Of a stretch of DNA of 6,325 nt, positions 1-6,325 are shown piece after piece (within the stretch, counting starts at the first letter, position 1; every line of letters starts with the position of its first letter). The notes under the pieces were generated by a model that ran no database searches, was not told the origin of the DNA, and was given only the letters and a program-made list of their open reading frames with translations. A program made the position numbers and the translations under genes. The stretch lies in NCBI GenBank assembly GCA_028279995.1, contig JANQMQ010000224.1, forward strand, positions 1-6,325, written 5' to 3'. Source of the DNA: Candidatus Phaeomarinibacter sp. GTDB lineage: Bacteria > Pseudomonadota > Alphaproteobacteria > CGMCC-115125.

Positions 1-240
1 GAGAAACACCAGCATGTCGCCACGCGCAGCCTCGGCACCATGGGCCAGCTGCCTGCCACGCCCCCGGCCAGCCTGCAGGACGCGGACACCGGAAGCCGCA
101 GCGAGGGCAGCTGTGTCATCCGTACTGCCACCGTCGACGACAATGATTTCGCAGGCCGGATCATCGGCGCGCACGCGCTCGATCAGTCCGGCAATACGCG
201 GTGCTTCGTTCAGCGTTGGAATGATGACGGAAAACTGCAT
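1..240 (-). CDS. Family 2 glycosyltransferase, TIGR04283-like, N-terminal part (cut by window start)
   Basis: Eighty codons are visible, open to the window edge. The N-terminus reads SVIIPTLNEA (residues 4-13), then EIIVVDGGSTDDT (about 31-43), then a Gly/Arg-rich GRGRGRQ stretch (about 58-64), and ends in GDMLVFL just before the expected DxD metal site. This is the GT-A nucleotide-sugar-binding half of a GT2 enzyme, and the order PTLNEA / VVDGGSTD / GRGRG matches the 'rSAM/selenodomain-associated transferase 2' family (TIGR04283), cytoplasmic enzymes of about 220-240 aa with no settled acceptor. The ATG at 240 is used here; an in-frame GTG at 246 that shares its base with the stop of the upstream DUF3047 gene is equally possible, with GGAG at 252-255 serving either start (5 or 11 bases away). 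The catalytic DxD and C-terminus are outside the window, so activity cannot be judged. Family assignment is firm; substrate is unknown. Confidence 0.88.
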   Translation of the reverse strand, partial: MQFSVIIPTLNEAPRIAGLIERVRADDPACEIIVVDGGSTDDTAALAAASGVRVLQAGRGRGRQLAHGAEAARGDMLVFL

Positions 241-245
241 GGGCA

Positions 246-920
246 CTATTGCTCCAGGTCCGGTTCACCGAACCGCAGGTCAGCGATACGCGCGGACCGA
301 CGCCCGCCGAGATCGTCGCTGTCGCCGGAGATTGCGATATGCGTCGGTTTGGGAGACGGATGGCCGAAATAGCGTTCGTAGTCGGCGGCAAAGTCCACCG
401 TCTCTTCCGCCCAGCCATTTTCAGAAGCCGCAGTCGTCTGCAGCACGACAATCATGCCCTGGCTATCGGCCAGGTGCGGATTGACGAAGGCCGTGCCGCG
501 CGGCTCCTCGCCGCCCCATACATAGGTGATGGCTCGTCCGACCGGTGGATAGCCGAGCAGCGATGCTGCCCATCCGAACAGCGAACCGCTGTCATCATCC
601 TTCGGGAACCACAGATGCAGCGCGACGGGCCGGTCGTCCTCACCCGGCGTGCGCAGGTCTGTCTGAACACCCGCGTCCATGACCTGCCATCGCCAAGACA
701 GGGTTCCGGTCTGCGGCATCACCTCGCGATAATAGAAGGCGACGGAACTGTCGGAGATGACCTGCATGGTGTCATCGTCCTGCCAGCGAATGTCCGACTC
801 TTTCACGCCGGGAACACCAAGCAGCCGCCAGCCGTCGCGCTCGATGGCAGAAGCCGCCGTGCTCGCTCCTGCGACCGCAAACGCTGCAAGGATTGTCAGG
901 CTGGGAAGTGCCCGCCTCAT
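246..920 (-). CDS. Exported DUF3047 domain protein
   Basis: The product is 224 aa. Residues 1-25 look like a Sec signal peptide: MRRALP, a hydrophobic core (LTILAAFAVAGA) and an Ala-X-Ala site at ASA, so the mature protein should start near Ile26 in the periplasm. The mature part shows the DUF3047 pattern: a TLSWRW strand (73-78), DDRPVALHLWF (95-105), ITYVWGG (131-137) and a C-terminal AISGDSDDLGG segment (196-206), matching the family's 'DSDxTG' signature. No enzymatic function is established for this family. An upstream in-frame ATG at 1001 would add 27 residues ahead of the signal peptide; the start at 920 is chosen because GGAG sits 6 bases before it and it places the signal peptide at the N-terminus. 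The stop runs into the start of the following glycosyltransferase gene, which suggests a shared transcript. Role inferred only as exported, function unknown. Confidence 0.85.
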   Translation of the reverse strand: MRRALPSLTILAAFAVAGASTAASAIERDGWRLLGVPGVKESDIRWQDDDTMQVISDSSVAFYYREVMPQTGTLSWRWQVMDAGVQTDLRTPGEDDRPVALHLWFPKDDDSGSLFGWAASLLGYPPVGRAITYVWGGEEPRGTAFVNPHLADSQGMIVVLQTTAASENGWAEETVDFAADYERYFGHPSPKPTHIAISGDSDDLGGRRSARIADLRFGEPDLEQ

Positions 921-1021
921 GGTTGTCTCCGGTTCCGAGAGAATTTCGTGCGGAGACACCCTAGGGCAGGGCCACGACAGACCAGAATAAATCCGGTTCA
1001 ACTGCCGGTGATTACAGTGTG

Positions 1022-1048
1022 AAACAGCTGAGGCTTGTGAGCTGGTTT
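1022..1048 (-). terminator. Weak hairpin after the SDR gene, possible terminator
   Basis: An imperfect inverted repeat pairs AAACAGCT (1022-1029) with AGCTGGTTT (1040-1048), with one bulged G and a 10-base loop. On the minus strand it begins inside the SDR stop codon, a suitable place for a terminator. It is short, not very GC-rich, and is followed by only three T residues, so it is a poor intrinsic terminator. It may be coincidence. Confidence 0.2.
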
Positions 1049-1829
1049 ACGCGTTGCGGATCGTCAGACCGCCGTCGACAGGGATGGCCACACCGGTCAG
1101 ATAGCTGGCCGCCGGCAGCACCACGGACAAGGTGATGTTGGCGACTTCTTCAGGGATGCCGTAGCGGCGCAGAGCCGTGCGGCGGTTCGCGAAGATTTCC
1201 TTGTGCTCGTCCGAGATACCCGCCGTGATGCCGGTGATGATCGGGCCAGGGCAGATGCAGTTGGCGGTGATGCCCTCCTTGCCGAACTCAACCGCCATGG
1301 CGCGGGTCAGCCCGATGACACCAGTCTTCGCGGCCACATAGGCGGAATTCATAGCCGTCGCGCCCAGCCCCTCAGTCGACGCCACATTGACGATCCGGGC
1401 GGCATCGGACTTTCGCAGATGCGGCAGGGCGGCCTGCACCATGCGCTGGTGAGACGTAAGCATGACGTTGAGGCTCAAATCCCAGCTGTCCTCATAGCCC
1501 TCTTCGCCAAGCGGTACAGGGCGGGCGAGGCCGGCATTGTTCACGACGATATCAATACCGCCGAAGGTCTCAGCTGTTTCCGCCGCGACGCGCTTGATGG
1601 CGTCGGCGTCCCCCACATCCAGCGCCCAGGCTTTTGCTGTCTTGAACCCTGCTGCTTCAATTTCTGCGACGACAGCTTCACAGGCGTCCTGGCTCAAATC
1701 CGTCACGGCAACATTGGCGCCTTCACGGGCAAACAGATGGGCGGTTGCGCGGCCCATGCCGCTGGCGGCGCCGGTGATGATGGCGGTCCGGCCTGCGATG
1801 GAGCGGTCAAGCGGCTGATAGTCGATCAT
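1047..1829 (-). CDS. Short-chain dehydrogenase/reductase (classical SDR, probably NAD(H)-dependent)
   Basis: The 260-aa protein has the length and full motif set of a classical SDR. It shows the Rossmann glycine motif TGAASGMG (19-26), Asp44 at the end of the second strand (favouring NAD(H) over NADP(H)), NNAG (97-100), and the catalytic tetrad Asn121, Ser151, Tyr164 and Lys168 (YVAAK). It continues with CPGPIITG after the active site and a C-terminal SYLTG...VDGG motif. It should be a soluble cytoplasmic enzyme oxidising an alcohol or reducing a carbonyl; SDRs of this shape are often annotated as 3-oxoacyl-ACP reductase or glucose dehydrogenase-like, but those names would be guesses. The ATG at 1829 is supported by AAGGA about 8 bases upstream. 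The gene is divergent from the GST gene across 117 bases, so the two may share control. Substrate unknown. Confidence 0.93.
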   Translation of the reverse strand: MIDYQPLDRSIAGRTAIITGAASGMGRATAHLFAREGANVAVTDLSQDACEAVVAEIEAAGFKTAKAWALDVGDADAIKRVAAETAETFGGIDIVVNNAGLARPVPLGEEGYEDSWDLSLNVMLTSHQRMVQAALPHLRKSDAARIVNVASTEGLGATAMNSAYVAAKTGVIGLTRAMAVEFGKEGITANCICPGPIITGITAGISDEHKEIFANRRTALRRYGIPEEVANITLSVVLPAASYLTGVAIPVDGGLTIRNA

Positions 1830-1860
1830 GTGCGTGGTCCTTCAATGTGATTTCTGGGCC

Positions 1861-1888
1861 ACCATACGCGCTGACGCCTCTTGATCAA
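1861..1888 (-). promoter_or_regulatory. Possible SDR promoter in the divergent SDR/GST intergenic region
   Basis: On the minus strand TTGATC (1888-1883) and TATGGT (1866-1861) lie 16 bases apart, each matching four of six bases of the sigma-70-type -35 and -10 consensus. They sit about 30 bases ahead of the SDR start codon. The -35 candidate is half of a perfect 8-base palindrome, TTGATCAA (1881-1888), which could be an operator half-site or chance. No convincing promoter for the divergent GST gene was seen. This is motif matching by eye in a GC-rich genome and is weak. Confidence 0.25.
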
Positions 1889-1946
1889 CATAGGCGCGCG
1901 GGCGACACTTCCGCTGAAACAACAAGCATTCTTCAGGAAACGCTCC

Positions 1947-2558
1947 ATGCTCACCCTTCACTTCGCCCCCAACTCCCGTGCCGGCCGCATCATGTGGCTG
2001 CTGGAAGAACTCGAGCTGCCCTACGAGCTCAACAAGATGGCGTTTCATCCCAAGGACCTGAAATCCGACGAACATCGCGCCCGTCACCCGCTTGGGCGGA
2101 TTCCCGTGCTTGATGATGGCGACGTGTCCATCTACGAGTCCGGGGCCATCGTCGAATACATCCTGGAGCGCCACAAGAATGGTGGCCTCAAGCCGGCCGT
2201 CGACGACAAGATGTACCCGGAATATCTGCAGTGGTTCCATTACTGCGAAGGCATGATCATGCCGCCGATCAACACGATCGTCGTGCACACGCTCCTGCTG
2301 CCGGAAGACCGGCGCGATGCCACAGTGCTCGGTCAGGCGCAGCGGCTTCTGACCAAGGCACTGGCTCCAGTCGAAGAAGCCATCGCAGGCCGCGACTATC
2401 TCATCGGTGAGTTTGCCGGCGCCGACATCATGCTTGGCCACTCCATCTTCATGGCCAACCGCATGGGCTGCGTCACCGACGACATGCCGAACCTCAAGGC
2501 CTATGTGGCCCGCATCGCCGCACGCCCGGCTTTCGACAAGGCCATCAACGAGCAATGA
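1947..2558 (+). CDS. Glutathione S-transferase family protein
   Basis: The product is 203 aa, normal for a cytosolic bacterial GST. The N-terminal thioredoxin-fold domain (about 1-77) opens MLTLHFAPNSRAGR and continues with WLLEELELPYE. It has the cis-proline motif GRIPVL (Pro53) and the glutathione gamma-glutamyl binding pair Glu64-Ser65 in YESGAIVEYI. Ser10 is the candidate residue for activating glutathione, though the catalytic residue of such bacterial GSTs cannot be settled by sequence. The all-helical C-terminal domain follows, with the conserved GEFAGADIML capping segment near residues 151-160. It should conjugate or otherwise transfer glutathione, or reduce a substrate with it, in the cytoplasm. 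An upstream in-frame TTG at 1881 would add 22 residues without family similarity; the ATG at 1947 has AGGAAA about 6 bases ahead. The stop overlaps the next gene's start (ATGA), so the two are probably co-translated. Confidence 0.93.
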   Translation: MLTLHFAPNSRAGRIMWLLEELELPYELNKMAFHPKDLKSDEHRARHPLGRIPVLDDGDVSIYESGAIVEYILERHKNGGLKPAVDDKMYPEYLQWFHYCEGMIMPPINTIVVHTLLLPEDRRDATVLGQAQRLLTKALAPVEEAIAGRDYLIGEFAGADIMLGHSIFMANRMGCVTDDMPNLKAYVARIAARPAFDKAINEQ

Positions 2559-3604
2559 CCGGCGATGCCACCACGGCGAGCGCGGCGATCGACGCTCAGG
2601 CGGTGATGCATCATCAGTATCTTCTGGGATTGCAGTTGATGGTCGCGACAACAAAAGGTCCCGACATTGTCGGCGACTGGATGTTCCGGCTGTTCCGCCG
2701 TCAGCATGAAGAAAAGTTTCTCTCAAGCTTCGAGAAACTGGGTCTGTCTGACCTGCCCCACGCGGTTGCCAGCGCGCGCTACCATGTCCTGTCGAACTCC
2801 ATGGGCGGGGTCGCCGTCGAGTATATGGAGGAAAGCGACACCAAGGCGTGGGTGCGGTTTCGCTATCCGCGCTGGATGTATGACGGCGCCACCATCTGCG
2901 GTGTCCCGGTGGAGGCCAGCCGAGGTTTCCTACGCGGCTGGTACGCGCAGAACGGCGTGTCGCTGGGCAACCCGCGACTGGGCTTTGTCTGTGTGTCGGA
3001 AGACATGACCGGAGAGTTCGGCCTGTGCGGCTATTTCCGCGAATTCGATCATGATCTTGCCGAAGACGAGCGGCTGCAGTTTGCCCGCAATGAAGTCCCC
3101 CCGCCCTTTGACCCAGACCAGCAACCCGCGCCACCTGATCAGGACTGGAGCGCTGAACGTCTTGCCAAGGCCAACCGCAACTACGCCATGGAATACATCC
3201 GCAACGGATCAAAGGCGCTGGTGGAGGTGATCGGCCGCGATGAGATGCGTTCGCTTGGCGGCAAAGCTGCTCGCCTCATTGGCCTGCAAACCTTCCAGAG
3301 GCTGGCAGCCATGGTCGGTGCGCGAGATGGCACTGCCGCCGACGCCGCATCGTTTCTGGCGACCATGTTTGAAGGCATGGGCGACACCTGTACGGTCAAT
3401 TCCGATACGGATGGATCAGCTGCCACGGTGCGGCAGTCCGGGCTGCGCATCCTGCGGGGTCTGGAGGATGCCCATGCGGAGGATCTGCTCGCCTGCTGGA
3501 TTGAATTGTGGCGCGGCACGCTCAATTCCCACCGCATCCGCAAGACATGCGACGTCGCGCGTGACGGAGATGCACTGCACTGGACGATACACGACACTGC
3601 CTAG
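2555..3604 (+). CDS. Unrecognised 349-aa protein, probably two-domain, coupled to the GST
   Basis: I do not recognise a named family with confidence. The start ATG at 2555 overlaps the GST stop in ATGA, which argues for translational coupling and a real start. No signal peptide or membrane segment is seen, so it is likely cytoplasmic. An N-terminal part (about 19-176) has an amphipathic helix region (WMFRLFRRQHEEKFLSSFEKLG, given here as residues 42-63) and aromatic-rich strands such as RFRYPRWMYDG (101-111), with Cys115, Cys146 and Cys158. A Pro/Asp-rich linker follows (about 180-197). The C-terminal part (about 200-349) has MGDT, a WIELW segment, and ends in DGDALHWTIHD. That ending faintly resembles the closing strands of L-2-amino-thiazoline-4-carboxylate hydrolase-like or V4R-like domains; this is only an impression. 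Codon use resembles its neighbours. Its position between a GST and a DUF2855 gene suggests a role in the same substrate pathway. Confidence 0.85.
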   Translation: MTGDATTASAAIDAQAVMHHQYLLGLQLMVATTKGPDIVGDWMFRLFRRQHEEKFLSSFEKLGLSDLPHAVASARYHVLSNSMGGVAVEYMEESDTKAWVRFRYPRWMYDGATICGVPVEASRGFLRGWYAQNGVSLGNPRLGFVCVSEDMTGEFGLCGYFREFDHDLAEDERLQFARNEVPPPFDPDQQPAPPDQDWSAERLAKANRNYAMEYIRNGSKALVEVIGRDEMRSLGGKAARLIGLQTFQRLAAMVGARDGTAADAASFLATMFEGMGDTCTVNSDTDGSAATVRQSGLRILRGLEDAHAEDLLACWIELWRGTLNSHRIRKTCDVARDGDALHWTIHDTA

Positions 3605-3658
3605 TTTGAAACAATACCAACTGCCGCCATGCAAAGACGGCCAGGAGTAGGACACGCC

Positions 3659-4729
3659 ATGCCCCAGGATTTTATCGTCAATCGCGCTGACCTTCGCGAG
3701 GCTGGATTTGCATCGACCGCGCCGCTCGAAGCCGGCGATGGAGAGATCGTTCTTGCCATCGAACGCTTTGCGCTCACAGCCAACAACATCTCCTACGGCA
3801 TGGCCGGGGACATGCTGGGATACTGGAACTTTTTCCCCGCGCCTGAAGGCAAGGGCCGTATTCCCGCCTGGGGGATCGCGCGGGTGACGCAAAGCAATCA
3901 CCCGGATATTGCGGTTGGCGACAAGTTCTTCGGCTATGTCCCCATGTCAGACCAAGTGGTGATGACGCCGATTGACGTATCAGCGCGCGGCTTCAGCGAC
4001 GGTGCGGCCCATCGCGCGCAACTGCCGGCGATCTATCAGGAGTATCTGGCGGTCACACCCGCCAATGGCTTTGACGGCAAGAGCGATGACCTGCAGTGCA
4101 TCCTGCGCATCCTGTTCGTTACGTCGATGCATATGGATGATCACTTCGCCGCCAATGACTTCTTCGGCGCGTCGATGCTCATCATCGGCAGTGCGTCGAG
4201 CAAGACAGGCTACGGGCTTGCCTTTCTTGCCAGCAAGCGACCGGGCATCAAGGTGGTGGGACTGACGTCTGCCTCCAACAAGACTTTCGTGGAAAGCCTC
4301 GGCATCTATGACACGGTTCTGGCCTATGACGAGATCGACCAGCTCAGCAAGGAAGAACCGAGCGTCTATGTAGACATGTCGGGCAATGTGAGCGTGCTGA
4401 CACAGGTGCACAGTCACCTTGGCGACGCGCTCAAGAACAGCACCAGCGTGGGCGCCACCCACTGGGATGCGCCACGCGACGGCGCCGACACACTGCCCGG
4501 CCCGACACCGGATTTCTTCTTCGTGCCGACCCACATGGTCGAACACCGCGAACGCGACGGCCTTGCCGGGCATGATGCCCGCATCGTCGACGGATCATCC
4601 GCTTTCTACACAGCGGCAAAGAATTGGATCGACATCCAGACACACACTTTTGCAGACATGGGCGACACTTATGCGCTTCTTCTCAAGGGCGTGTCGCCGA
4701 AAGACGGGCATATCGTCGTGACTGGCTGA
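3659..4729 (+). CDS. DUF2855 family protein (MDR-like, predicted oxidoreductase)
   Basis: The 356-aa protein carries the hallmarks of DUF2855 from end to end: RFALTANNISYG (36-47), GDMLGYWNFFPA (50-61), PAWGIARV (69-76), the FFGYVPM segment (90-96), HRAQLPAIY (118-126), the nucleotide-binding-like SASSKTGYGLA (178-188), VGLTSASN (200-207), VDMSGN (238-243), VGATHW (264-269) and LPG (279-281). The layout recalls medium-chain dehydrogenase/reductases, with a GroES-like half followed by a Rossmann half. It has a single cysteine (Cys147), so neither the catalytic nor the structural zinc site of zinc-dependent alcohol dehydrogenases is present. Biochemical function is not established; a quinone- or enone-reductase-like role is inference. 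The ATG at 3659 is preferred over 3629 because AGGA lies 6 bases before it and family similarity begins there. It follows the 349-aa gene by 54 bases and is probably in the same operon. Confidence 0.9.
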   Translation: MPQDFIVNRADLREAGFASTAPLEAGDGEIVLAIERFALTANNISYGMAGDMLGYWNFFPAPEGKGRIPAWGIARVTQSNHPDIAVGDKFFGYVPMSDQVVMTPIDVSARGFSDGAAHRAQLPAIYQEYLAVTPANGFDGKSDDLQCILRILFVTSMHMDDHFAANDFFGASMLIIGSASSKTGYGLAFLASKRPGIKVVGLTSASNKTFVESLGIYDTVLAYDEIDQLSKEEPSVYVDMSGNVSVLTQVHSHLGDALKNSTSVGATHWDAPRDGADTLPGPTPDFFFVPTHMVEHRERDGLAGHDARIVDGSSAFYTAAKNWIDIQTHTFADMGDTYALLLKGVSPKDGHIVVTG

Positions 4730-4749
4730 TCGTCAGGCGTGGCTGGCGG

Positions 4750-6325
4750 CTAGATCGCCTCCAACCGCGCCGGCACGAATTTGTGGTGCGGGGTGCCGAG
4801 ATACTTGTCCTTGTTGCGCAGGGACGTCAGCTCATTGACCGAGACACCATTGGCCACGTCATTGCCCTTTTCATCCGGGTACAGAAGGCCCAGACCGTTG
4901 GGCAGCGACAGGGTTCCCTGACGCATGCGGTCGTCGTAAGCGATGAGCACCTCGGCCTCGCCGGCTTCCGTCACCACGCGGGCGCGCCCGCCGTCCTTGA
5001 TGCCAGCCCCCATGGCGTCTTCCGGGTTCACCGACATCGATATCGCGTCATTGCTCTTCCGCCATTCAGGGTCACGGATGATCGTGTTGGCGGTATAGGA
5101 GCGGCGTTCACCAGCAGCGAGGACAAAATCGTAGCCCTCGTCCACCTCGACCAGGTCCTGCATGTCTGACAGACCATCGACCTCATCCAGCATCTCACCG
5201 ATATTGAGGCGCAAGCGCTTGTCTTCATAGCGCAGCTTGTCGAAGGCCTCTTCAATATCGTCTTCTGCAAACACGACACCGGAATGGCCCGTAAGGATCG
5301 CCTTGAAGAGATTGAGCCCGAGTTCGGGTCCCTCGCCTTCAAAGCCCGCGCGCCTGATGGAGGCTTCATTGCCCATGGCGAAGCGCTGGGTGGCGCCCCA
5401 ATAAAGAGCGGCTGACTCAGCGCCCTCCGGCAGCGCGGGGCCCATGGTGCGGTACAGGATGTAGCTCAGATAGGAGAAGCGGCCGGGATTGGCACCGAAA
5501 TACTCCATGGCCGCCGCCGTATAGGTTTCCAGACCGTCTTCTGCCGCCGCACGCAGGGGGGCAAGCTCAGCGGGATCAACAACGCCGAGCGCATCCACGA
5601 TACGGGCATGGATTTCCGGCTCCGGCAGCACGTTGCCACGCGGCTTGAGGACCGGCGGACGAAGGTGATGGACGTTCTTTGGATATTCGAAGTTGAAGAA
5701 CGTGGCTTCCCACTTCTCATACTGGCTCGGAGCCGGAAGGATGTAGTCCGCCTCCCTCGCCGTTTCCGTCATGGCGACATCGATCACCACAACCAGATCC
5801 AACGCCCGCAAGGCCTCGCGCCACTTTGTGCTGTCCGCCATGGAATGGGCCGGGTTACCGCTTTCAATCCACATGGCGCGGTAGCGGTTGGGATGATCAG
5901 TGAGGATTTCGTCCGGCACCGTGTTGCACGGCACAAGACCGGACACGATACGCGCGCCGGTCACCGGTGACTTTCGGTAATCGGCTTCATACCCGTTCTC
6001 GTCACCGTCGCCGACGTCGTCAAACCCGAAGAACGGACCAACGAGTTGGGTCAGGGGCGACATGGTATGCGGCTTGCCGAAATTGCCAGTGAGGGTCATC
6101 AGCATGTAGTGAAGGTAGGTATTGAGCGTCGAGTGCGGCGCCATCTCCAAGCCCACATCTTCATATGTCGCTGCCGTCTCCGCGCGGCCAACGGCTTCAG
6201 CAGCCGCTTTCAACAGCGCCGGTTCAACGCCCGAATATTCTGCATACGCATCAACATCGATCGACTTGAACCTTTCGATTACGGCGTCGAGCCCAGTGGT
6301 GTGAGCGTCGTGCCACTCATGCGGT
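4750..6325 (-). CDS. Molybdopterin-dependent oxidoreductase, C-terminal part (5' end beyond window)
   Basis: The frame is open from the right edge to a TAG at 4750-4752, giving 524 visible residues; the TTG at 6213 is internal and not a start. The first part is the end of the molybdopterin oxidoreductase core (PF00384-like): AMWIESGNPAHSMADS, VVVIDVAMTETAREADYILPA and a downstream Glu-rich segment, which in this superfamily contact the bis-MGD cofactor. The last 110 or so residues are the molydopterin dinucleotide-binding beta-barrel (PF01568-like), from NTIIRDPEW through ISMSVNPEDA and GTLSLPNGLG. Members are commonly 700-770 aa, so about 200 residues are missing, including the region where a [4Fe-4S] CxxC motif and the metal ligand would lie. 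It belongs to the DMSO-reductase/formate-dehydrogenase-like superfamily; whether it acts on formate, an oxide or another substrate cannot be told. It converges on the DUF2855 gene and is probably an independent unit. Confidence 0.9.
   Translation of the reverse strand, partial: PHEWHDAHTTGLDAVIERFKSIDVDAYAEYSGVEPALLKAAAEAVGRAETAATYEDVGLEMAPHSTLNTYLHYMLMTLTGNFGKPHTMSPLTQLVGPFFGFDDVGDGDENGYEADYRKSPVTGARIVSGLVPCNTVPDEILTDHPNRYRAMWIESGNPAHSMADSTKWREALRALDLVVVIDVAMTETAREADYILPAPSQYEKWEATFFNFEYPKNVHHLRPPVLKPRGNVLPEPEIHARIVDALGVVDPAELAPLRAAAEDGLETYTAAAMEYFGANPGRFSYLSYILYRTMGPALPEGAESAALYWGATQRFAMGNEASIRRAGFEGEGPELGLNLFKAILTGHSGVVFAEDDIEEAFDKLRYEDKRLRLNIGEMLDEVDGLSDMQDLVEVDEGYDFVLAAGERRSYTANTIIRDPEWRKSNDAISMSVNPEDAMGAGIKDGGRARVVTEAGEAEVLIAYDDRMRQGTLSLPNGLGLLYPDEKGNDVANGVSVNELTSLRNKDKYLGTPHHKFVPARLEAI

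Noticed and set aside
249..1022. A 257-codon open frame on the plus strand opposite the DUF3047 gene
   Set aside because: Antisense to a gene with clear family motifs and a signal peptide; its product is Arg-rich and shows no recognisable domain.
921..1046. A promoter for the DUF3047 gene in the 126-base gap
   Set aside because: A TGTAAT-like -10 (complement of 1011-1016) exists but no -35 lies at a suitable distance, so it was not listed as a feature.
1203..1850. A 215-codon plus-strand frame opposite the SDR gene
   Set aside because: Mirror of an SDR gene with a complete catalytic motif set; no motif of its own.
1842..3212. A 456-codon open frame on the minus strand opposite the GST and the 349-aa gene
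   Set aside because: It lies antisense to two well-supported genes, has low-complexity Arg/Ser/Pro-rich composition at its N-terminus and no family motif; long antisense frames are common in GC-rich DNA.
3980..4573. A 197-codon minus-strand frame opposite the DUF2855 gene
   Set aside because: Antisense shadow; composition is biased and nothing recognisable is present.
4730..4749. A possible bidirectional terminator between the convergent stops
   Set aside because: Only a four-base GGCG/CGCC pairing with a long loop can be drawn and there is no T-run on either strand.
4624..5169. A 181-codon plus-strand frame spanning the convergent junction
   Set aside because: It overlaps the end of DUF2855 in another frame and runs antisense to the molybdoenzyme, whose domains are clear.

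Overview
The window reads as an ordinary chromosomal segment of a GC-rich proteobacterium, most likely an alphaproteobacterium. This rests on the GC-rich coding sequence, the codon choice and the protein families; no marker gene in the window fixes the taxon. Seven protein-coding genes fill almost all of it, two of them cut by the window edges. I see no tRNA, rRNA, CRISPR array, insertion sequence or phage gene, and no gene-free stretch longer than about 130 bases.

Left block (1-1829, all minus strand). An SDR-family oxidoreductase (1047-1829) lies upstream of an exported DUF3047 protein (246-920), with a 126-base gap between them. The DUF3047 gene runs directly into the 5' part of a family 2 glycosyltransferase of the TIGR04283 type (1-240, cut by the window start). 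The last two genes touch or overlap and are probably translationally coupled.

Middle block (1947-4729, all plus strand). Divergent from the SDR gene across a 117-base intergenic region are three genes: a glutathione S-transferase (1947-2558), an unrecognised 349-aa protein (2555-3604) that overlaps the GST stop by an ATGA junction, and a DUF2855 protein (3659-4729), an MDR-like fold without the zinc-site cysteines. Together with the divergent SDR this looks like a small redox or glutathione-dependent module acting on an unknown organic substrate. It is the most interesting part of the window.

Right block (4750-6325, minus strand). The C-terminal 524 residues of a molybdopterin-dependent oxidoreductase converge on the DUF2855 gene with only 20 bases between the two stop codons. 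Its N-terminus, including any iron-sulfur motif, lies outside the window.

Family names come from recognising sequence motifs by eye. Physiological roles for the DUF3047, DUF2855 and 349-aa proteins are unknown, and the substrates of the SDR, GST and molybdoenzyme cannot be told from the sequence.
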